A stretch of 64,000 nt of DNA from Anthopleura xanthogrammica. Its lineage: Eukaryota > Cnidaria > Anthozoa > Actiniaria > Actiniidae. The notes beneath the pieces were generated by a model that was given only the letters and a program-made list of their open reading frames with translations, searched no databases and was not told the origin of the DNA. The stretch covers positions 1,486,125 through 1,550,124 of the forward strand of contig OZ025223.1 in assembly GCA_964019055.1 (NCBI GenBank), in the 5' to 3' direction. Below, in pieces: positions 58,034 through 64,000 of this stretch (the first letter of the stretch is position 1; every line of letters starts with the position of its first letter). A program made the translations under genes and the position numbers.

Positions 58034-61000
58034 TTATGGATTGGAATGTACTTGCTGGTCATCATCATTGGAAACAGAGGGGGTACGTACTGCATGAAGA
58101 GCATAGTTAACACTTGGATCATCAATTAAACTCCAGTTGTAGGTCACAGGGTTATAACACAGACCTTGTATGTTCTTTGTTTCAAGATCAACTGAAATAA
58201 AAAAGAAAACGTTTGTCTGGGTTCACTCAGGGGGGGGGGGGGCAGATCTAGGATTTTCTTTAGGGAGGGGTGCACTGAATCAAAAAAAACAGACACGATA
58301 TAAAAAGTTATATCGTTATGCCAATAGAGTGCAAACAATATATCCGTGAAATACAAATTACTATATAGTACAAAATAGTGCTAATTAAACAATAGAAAAC
58401 AATAGAATTTGCACAAAATTGTACTATTTAGTATAACTAATGTTTCACGGATATATTGTTTGCACTCTATCTTCAAAGCTGCAGTATGTGCACAAAGCCA
58501 ACTGAGGGAAGGGTGCACCCCTTAGAATTATAGAGAAAAACATTTTGTATTGGTTATCTTCAAAGTAGAAGCAAAATTACAGATATATGTGAACAGTACT
58601 CACAAGTTTTTAGCAGTTGTTTCAAGTCATCAGCATTAATAAACTTATCCCATTCATGTGTTCCAGGAGGAACCATGTGCGTCAAGTACTCTGCTGCAAC
58701 AATTGCAGCCAAGTAGGCCTTAGTGTTACGGCCCAAGGTTGTGATGACTAGTGAAGCATTAAGCTAAAAAGGAATATATACAAAAAAGTTTACTAGTGGT
58801 ATACACTGGATGGTTTCCAGTTGATTCCACTAACCCCTCTGTTGGGGAAGCATGGATATTTTCTTGAACTATACAATATACCCTTCTCAGACCCTCCCCA
58901 CCCCTTGGAAATTCGAATCTCCCTCTGTGGGGGAGGTATGGATATTTTCTGGAACTACACAATATACACTCCTCAAACCCTCCCCACCCCTTGGAAATTC
59001 CAATCCCTCTCTGTGGATGAAGTCTGTATATTTTCTGGAACAACACAATATACCCTCCTCAGACCCTCCTTATCCCTTGGAAATTCCAATCCCCTCCATG
59101 GGGCCAAGGGAGGTTTGGATGTTTTCTGGAACTACACCCTCCCCACCCCTGGGAAAATCCAATCCCCTCTATGGGGCCAAGGGAGGTTTGGATGTTTTTC
59201 TGGAACTACACCCTCCCCACCCCTGGGAAAATCCAATCCCCTCCATGGGGCCAAGGGAGGTTTGGATGTTTTCTGGAACTATCCCCTCCCCACCCCTTGG
59301 AAAATCCAATCCCCTCCATGGGGCCAAGGGAGGTTTGGATGTTTTCTGGAACTACCCCCTCCCAACCCCTTGGAAAATCCAATCCCCTCCATGGGGCCAA
59401 GGGAGGTTTGGATGTTTTCTGGAACTGCACCCTCCCCACCCCTTGGAAAATCCAATCCCCTCCATGGGGCAAAGGGAGGTTTGGAGAGGTTTGGATGTTT
59501 TCTGGAACTGCATACCTTCAATAGAGCAGAAAGTGCAGATAAAAAAGATTCCTTTTCTGTAACATGTTCTATGACCTCCGATGACACCACACAATCAAAC
59601 ACCTCCTGTTCTCTCTCAGCAAGTTCTTCTACTGTGATACACTCATATTTGAGTCTCTGAGACAGCAAAGGATCATGGGATACATGCCGCATGGCTACAT
59701 GGATATTTCTTGCTGAAGCATCAACACCTGTGACATTTGCACCTAGTCTTGCTAGAGCCTTAAAACATAAATATATTGAAAGAATTTGGAAATATTGTCA
59801 TGAAGCTTTGATGATGAGTAAAAATCTATATACTGTAGCCCTCTCTGCAAACCCATAAGTAGCTCTTAGTGCAAGCGATTGAGCATGCGGCCTCGCAGTA
59901 TCCTATTTCAGCATACATGAAAGTGAGCCCCCCTCCTCCATCGTGTTTGCCATTTTTTTGGTCTGCCGTTTTTTTTGGTGGACTGCTTTTTTGGCGTGCC
60001 ATTTTTTTGGTTGATGTCTGAAAATGGATCTTGGGCCCCCTAAGGCAAAATCCTGGCTATTCCCTGCCCTAAACAATCTTTCTTCGAAGAAAGAACAAAG
60101 ACCTGACGAGGAAGTTAAAGGCTATGTCACTCTGCCTTATGTCCAAGGAACCACAGAGAGAATACAACGTGTTCTGGCATCGTATGGGATAAAAGTTAGC
60201 GTAAGACCAACTTATACGCTAAAGAATATCTTAAGCAATGTTAAGGATCCATTACCGAAAGAGAAGAAAGTTGGCGTGATCTACTCAATCCCATGTGGTG
60301 AGTGTGATACAGTATACATTGGAGAGACGAAAAGAGCCATGGGGACGAGGGTTAAAGAGCACCAGGCCTGTGTACGGTTACAGAAGACAGAAAGCTCGGC
60401 GCTATCAGAACACGCGCATAAATTTGGACACTCAATAGCCTGGGATAATGCTAAGATATTGCAGAACGAAGGAAGATGGCACCAGCGAAAATGGGCTGAA
60501 GCTTGTTACATCAGCAAAAACAAGAGCGCCATTTTCAATAGAGACGCTGGTAGAAAGTTACCAGAAAATTATTTAGCTATTGTCAAGGGTAATTAGCTTT
60601 CTCAATTCTAGAATGCATTCTTTATGTTAGCGCGCGCTCTAAATGTTATACTCGTGAGCGCTTAAAAATGCTTGATTGCGCGATGAGCGTGAGTTAAGCA
60701 GTTGATTGTAACTGTCGTTGTTTGTTACATTTAGCCCTGAGGATGGGCAATTAAGCCCGAAAGCTTGGCAAAATAAATGTCAATTTATGGTTGAGGATAC
60801 AATTTATGTTTGAATTATGATACCAACCAACAAAGAAATTTTGAATATTATCATACTTTACCTCTGATAACAAACCACCACCACACCCAACGTCAAGTAT
60901 CTTGAGACCCCTGAGAGGGGCTCCAGGGTTAGAAGTGTAGCCATCAATATTCCCTAATATGGCTGTTTTTATATAGGGTACTCGTACTCTGTTCATTGCA

Positions 61001-61779
61001 TGAAGTGCATTAAATTCACCATATATATCCCACCAATCACTACCACTTTTACTTAGTTTGATAACTTCATCTTCGTCGACTGTGCTCTGTCCTGAAAACT
61101 GTGAGTTTAGGAAAAATCTAAAATTAGGGCTGGTGGAGCAGTGTTTTACCTTGGGGAGGGGAGGGGAGGGGACTGACAAAATCCAGCTCTGGGGAGAAGG
61201 GACAATTGAAAGACTTTGGTCATTTCAACAAAATCAAAATGTTTAGCAAATTTGATTTACAGCACTTTTGATATTTCTGCGACCTATTGATTCCAGACAT
61301 CTGGCATTTGGCTGCGATACCATTAATCGAATTTATGATGGGCCAAGTTCATTCCAATCGCGAGCGATAAAGAAATTCCCATATGACAATGCCAGTGTAG
61401 TCATGGAATTTTTCTTATGGCTCGATTGGAATGAACTCTGCCTCTTGTAAGTTTGATTGATGGAAGCCAAAGGGTCCAAAGGCCTCCAAAGGGCCAGACA
61501 TCTGGAGTCAGTTAGGTCGTAGAAATATGAAAACCACTGTAAAGCTGCAACCAAAATTGTGATGCATATCTTTGCATTTTTTTAAAAGCAGATATAATTT
61601 TTACCATTTTTACCATAATTGATATTCATAGTGCTTACTTGTGTACTGCAGAATCGTTGTTGGCGTGTTTGTCTCTTTATCAATCTTCTACTCGAAAAAT
61701 AACCCATAAAAATTCTTGTAGAGCTCCTAACTGAGTATCTCTTGACAAGACAGCTAGAACAAATGCGCAAGACATCCAT
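58034..61779 (-). CDS. COQ3: COQ3, ubiquinone biosynthesis O-methyltransferase
   Basis: SAM-dependent mitochondrial methyltransferase (bacterial UbiG orthologue) that carries out both O-methylations of the ubiquinone head group. Exons 61639-61779 (ATG), 60862-61098, 59516-59758, 58604-58763 and 58034-58191 (TAA) join in phase to 312 residues. Residues 1-47 are Arg/Ser-rich and nearly free of acids, a clear mitochondrial presequence. The mature part starts STVDEDEVIKL and has WWDIYGEFNALHAMNRVRVP. SAM motif I is ILDVGCGGGLLSE (114-126), the ribose-binding acid is in GVDAS (137-141), and SSEVIEHV and THEWDKFI follow as in UbiG/Coq3. The acceptor at 61099 was chosen over one a few bases downstream because only it keeps phase. 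Introns carry a Penelope-like fragment (intron 2), an 86/73-bp array (intron 3) and a MITE (intron 1). Confidence 0.96.
58324..58470. mobile_element. Hairpin element (ATAGAGTGCAAACAATATAT arms)
   Basis: The left arm ATAGAGTGCAAACAATATAT, CCGTGAAA is the exact complement of the right arm TTTCACGG, ATATATTGTTTGCACTCTAT. Partial pairing continues inward. It is in COQ3 intron 4, next to a G run at 58231-58244. Confidence 0.8.
58838..59510 (+). repeat. 86-bp array passing into a 73-bp derivative
   Basis: The first three units (58838-59090) are of the 86-bp type. From 59098 the word ATGGGGCCAAGGGAGG recurs at 59098, 59171, 59245, 59318, 59391 and 59464, a 73-74-bp period in which the CAATATACCCTCCTCAG segment is missing. 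The array ends about 6 bp before exon 3 of COQ3. Long frames across it are artefacts. Confidence 0.95.
60024..60596 (+). CDS. GIY-YIG endonuclease domain of a Penelope-like element (partial ORF)
   Basis: A 190-codon open frame without disablement. The linker GTTERIQRVL (42-51) and TLKNIL (65-70) precede the nuclease: a VIY variant of the GIY box (85-87), zinc-type C91 and C94, YIG (98-100), R109, E112-H113, H130/H132/H136, E159 and N172. In full-length elements this domain nicks target DNA to prime reverse transcription. Without the reverse transcriptase this copy cannot move by itself, and a protein would be made only from a fortuitous promoter. The uninterrupted frame suggests a recent insertion. 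Confidence 0.85.
   Translation: MDLGPPKAKSWLFPALNNLSSKKEQRPDEEVKGYVTLPYVQGTTERIQRVLASYGIKVSVRPTYTLKNILSNVKDPLPKEKKVGVIYSIPCGECDTVYIGETKRAMGTRVKEHQACVRLQKTESSALSEHAHKFGHSIAWDNAKILQNEGRWHQRKWAEACYISKNKSAIFNRDAGRKLPENYLAIVKGN
60727..60780 (+). ncRNA. Hammerhead-ribozyme-like 3' motif of the Penelope-like element
   Basis: CTGAGGA (60737-60743) fits the CUGANGA core. It is followed by a GGGC/GCCC stem (60745-60748 with 60755-60758) and GAAA (60759-60762). Outer strands ACATTTA (60727-60733) and TAAATGT (60774-60780) pair perfectly, and GCC/GGC adds three pairs. An extra T before the stem and the lack of an obvious cleavage triplet in place make activity uncertain. Hammerheads are known in Penelope-like elements. 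Confidence 0.4.
61256..61543. mobile_element. MITE family A, full-length copy
   Basis: Terminal inverted repeats begin TTTACAGCACTTTTGATATT on the left and, complemented, TTTACAGTGGTTTTCATATT on the right. Arms of about 110-120 bp contain CCAGACATCTGGC and TTCATTCCAATCGCGA. In COQ3 intron 1. A direct duplication at the ends is not clear. Confidence 0.85.
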
Positions 61780-63672
61780 AATAAAACAAAAAAAGCCCGG
61801 AAATATTGAAACGCAAGGATGAAATCTTGAAACTTAGTTGACAGTCCAGCAAAATTCTGCACAGCGGTATACTTCATGAACAACATATCCCAGTAATCCC
61901 TTGGTGCGAACGTACTTATAAAATTCATTGATATAAAAGTTGTAACAAACTTTTCGGTTTCGTAATACATAAAAACGGTCCTTAATACTTAATATGAGAA
62001 CTAGAATAGCTAAAAATGACAGAAAGTATTGAAGAATATTAAAGAATTTTAGCGCGAATTACCCAGAATGCAAAATAAGGCGCGAACTTAGGCCTAAGGG
62101 TATTGATAATTGATGACACCCCCCTGTTAGCCATGTGGAAAAACAATCAAAAATGAAGAGAAAAGTGTGGAAAAACAGCTTCATTTTGACACAATTTTAT
62201 CCAATTTAAGGACAAAATAACAGACAGTCAAAGGTACAAGAGTTTCTTTAGTGAAATATCACTCCTAAGGTAGGCAGTCTACGATGTATAAACAAGTTTG
62301 TGGACCGTTTTTGGTATGGAATTGGGTTTGCCTTAATGGCGGACTTGACTGCGTTGTCAGCTGTCAGCAAATCTTGAAGACGATTTTCCGTGATTGAAAT
62401 TGTTCTTGATGCTATAAATCAGGACGATTCATTTGAAAATCATATAATCATTCCTTTAGCTAAATGTACTCCGAGATCGAAGACGATTGAAGAGGTCGAA
62501 GGGCCGCTTTAGTCAAACCAAAACAAATTTGCCTTGTACCTCCCCAGCTCACTGATGCTTTCATCTATGTTTTAATTTCTTGTCCTTGCATTTCAAAAAT
62601 TAACCCCCTTCTTTACAATTTAAGCCAAATACACCGAAAGTGATCCCATCTATCGTCTCCGATTGAAAGAATGAAACATTTGATTTGTATTTAAAATTTA
62701 GATTTAAGAAAATATCTCTTGTGCTTGTATAGCAGAAGGTCCTTTTGAGCATAGCTGTGAACAGATTTTGTATCACTGAGAAGTATACAGACTATGGTAA
62801 CTGCTCAAAAAATGATCATTCCTGCTCCTCAAAGGGGTGGGGGGCTCACTTCCCCCCAAAAAATTTCATGTGCCTGGAAGTGTAACCTTGTCAGACATGG
62901 GGTTGGTTTCTCACTTTACAAAATCTGCTTCAGTAGGTTCCTTCAGTAGAAACATTACTAACTGGGGTGTTGGTTCATCTTGCGACAGTCCTGGGTATCA
63001 TAGCATTTGAATTTTGCCTCGGCATGCTTTACAAAATGAAAGCACATTACAAAACATGACTAAGAAAGAAAGATCCTTCCCTTGCCAGTCTTTAAAAAAT
63101 AACTCAATAATACACCTGACATTAACTAATATTTATTGCACATCACACTGTGACATTAGCGTTTTTAAGCATCAACAAGCATCAAGGACAGCGATACCAA
63201 GAACTATGACATGAGCAAGCTTTCAAAACAGTTTGTGTGTATGTACCAGTATGTGCTCTTGTCTTCAGCATTGTGGTTCTCTCTAGGACATGAAGAAGCA
63301 CCGAATGATGGCAACACCAAGGAATGCTGTAGACATGAACATGATCATGTTATTGTTTCGGTGTCACTGCCCTAAGCTTGTTGATGCTTAGGTCCCTATT
63401 ATATATAATGCATGATTATGTAAGATTGATCAGTATTAAATTATCCTTGTTTTTAGAGGATTCATAATGGTAGAAAAAGCAAAGTATTTTTCTAGTATAA
63501 AAATTTTATGTTTGTGGTACTCATCGTTGGCTTTGAATAATATGTATATTTTTTATTAAATTTAAAGAATTACCTTCATGTATTGCTTTGTATTGTTATT
63601 GTTGTTGTTGTTGTTGTTTTGCGAACTTCAATGCTTTTAAATGCTTCCTGATAGCTAGCACCTAGTTTGACC
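61780..63672. promoter_or_regulatory. Divergent interval between COQ3 and the next plus-strand gene
   Basis: Holds the COQ3 promoter and probably the promoter and 5' UTR exon of the downstream gene. At 62330-62350 TTAATGGCGGACTTGACTGC gives a third ATGGCGG motif, opening a 13-codon frame that ends in TGA. TCCTAAGGTAGGCAG at about 62264 could be a donor. A TTG microsatellite lies at 63595-63621. I see no other coding segment. Confidence 0.45.
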
Positions 63673-63751
63673 ATGTGGGCCAACGGAGACCAATCTAATG
63701 CTCAATGGTGGCCAATGCATTATGGTTATCAATATTCTAATCCAAATCAAG
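63673..63751 (+). CDS. First coding exon of an unidentified gene (partial)
   Basis: After a splice-acceptor-like CACCTAG, ATG opens 26 codons, starting MWANGDQSNAQWWPMHYGYQ and continuing Tyr/Ser/Asn/Pro-rich, then CAAG|GTGAGT, a strong donor at 63752. Frame, start and donor fit a real exon that continues outside the window. The Trp/Tyr/Gln-rich composition is typical of low-complexity N-termini of RNA-associated nuclear proteins, but I do not recognise the family. It diverges from COQ3. Confidence 0.65.
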
Positions 63752-64000
63752 GTGAGTTGTGCTTATTCTTTTAGGTTCTGAGACTGAATCAGATCTCCTC
63801 TCTCTCTTTCTTTCTCTCTATCTTTTTCTTTCTCTCTCTCTTTATCTTTTTCTTTCTCTTACACTTTCTCCAATCCAGTCACCTATAGCTTGAGAATTTG
63901 TCTGATATTTCTTGCCCACACCTTTGATATCAATCTGTAGTATGTGGGCATTACTTTCTTTGACTTCAGCTAGTGTTGGCTTGCACCCTGTTTGAGATGT
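63752..64000. other. Intron start with CT-rich microsatellite
   Basis: Follows the donor at 63752. A TCTCTCTTTC-type pyrimidine tract spans about 63797-63870. Nothing coding was recognised. Confidence 0.6.

Larger units (their letters stand above)
60010..60790 (+). mobile_element. Penelope-like retroelement, 5'-truncated, antisense in COQ3 intron 2
   Basis: Contains the C-terminal linker and GIY-YIG endonuclease region of a Penelope-like element but no reverse transcriptase, and an in-frame stop lies just upstream of the first Met. Such 5' truncation is usual for these elements. The 3' end after the stop has a conserved-looking fold at 60727-60780. Boundaries are approximate; no target-site duplication was identified. 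Confidence 0.8.

Noticed and set aside
58821..59660. 279-codon plus-strand frame in the COQ3 intron and exon 3
   Set aside because: It crosses the 86/73-bp array and then runs antisense through a real COQ3 exon.
1..64000. An endogenous virus or LTR retrotransposon
   Set aside because: No gag/pol-like frame, primer-binding site or paired LTRs were seen; the only retroelement coding segment is the Penelope-like GIY-YIG fragment.

Overview
The window is a gene-dense but repeat-rich stretch of an animal nuclear genome. Every gene recognised is intron-rich with GT-AG splice sites, and there are no operons or bacterial-type signals. Gene content (sestrin, a TspanC8 tetraspanin, ABCB7, NUS1, COQ3), the AT-rich background and the mix of tRNA-derived SINEs, fold-back MITEs and a Penelope-like GIY-YIG fragment suggest an invertebrate metazoan. 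A cnidarian, possibly an anthozoan, is my best guess, but this is inference and no species marker was seen.

Gene layout. Strands alternate throughout: sestrin (+, 3' part, 3203-8895), TspanC8 tetraspanin (-, 13146-16119), ankyrin/SOCS-box-like gene (+, 17010-21845), mitochondrial ABC transporter ABCB7 (-, 43149-52720), NUS1 (+, 53228-57355), COQ3 (-, 58034-61779), and the first coding exon of an unidentified gene (+, from 63673). Neighbours are therefore alternately convergent and divergent. I assembled six multi-exon models by hand; reading frame and splice phase agree across every junction. The five with a start in the window give 273, 458, 719, 252 and 312 residues.

Repeats. Between the 3' ends of the ankyrin gene and ABCB7 lies a tandem satellite of about 19.8 kb (22751-42585), built from 109-bp and 119-bp monomers and containing large internal segmental duplications. 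Introns carry arrays of an 86-bp dispersed minisatellite at five places, a 57-bp minisatellite that sits at the tail of a tRNA-derived SINE, long ATC/ATG triplet arrays, and at least a dozen hairpin-forming MITE-like elements. COQ3 intron 2 holds a 5'-truncated Penelope-like retroelement with an intact GIY-YIG endonuclease reading frame and a hammerhead-like 3' fold.

How the genes relate. ABCB7 (mitochondrial Fe-S/glutathione export), COQ3 (ubiquinone O-methylation) and NUS1 (cis-prenyltransferase subunit for dolichol) sit side by side; two are mitochondrial and two act on polyisoprenoid products. Sestrin is a stress and leucine sensor upstream of TORC1, TspanC8 proteins escort ADAM10, and the ankyrin/SOCS-like protein would be a Cullin-5 substrate receptor. 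Nothing in the sequence shows that they act in one pathway.
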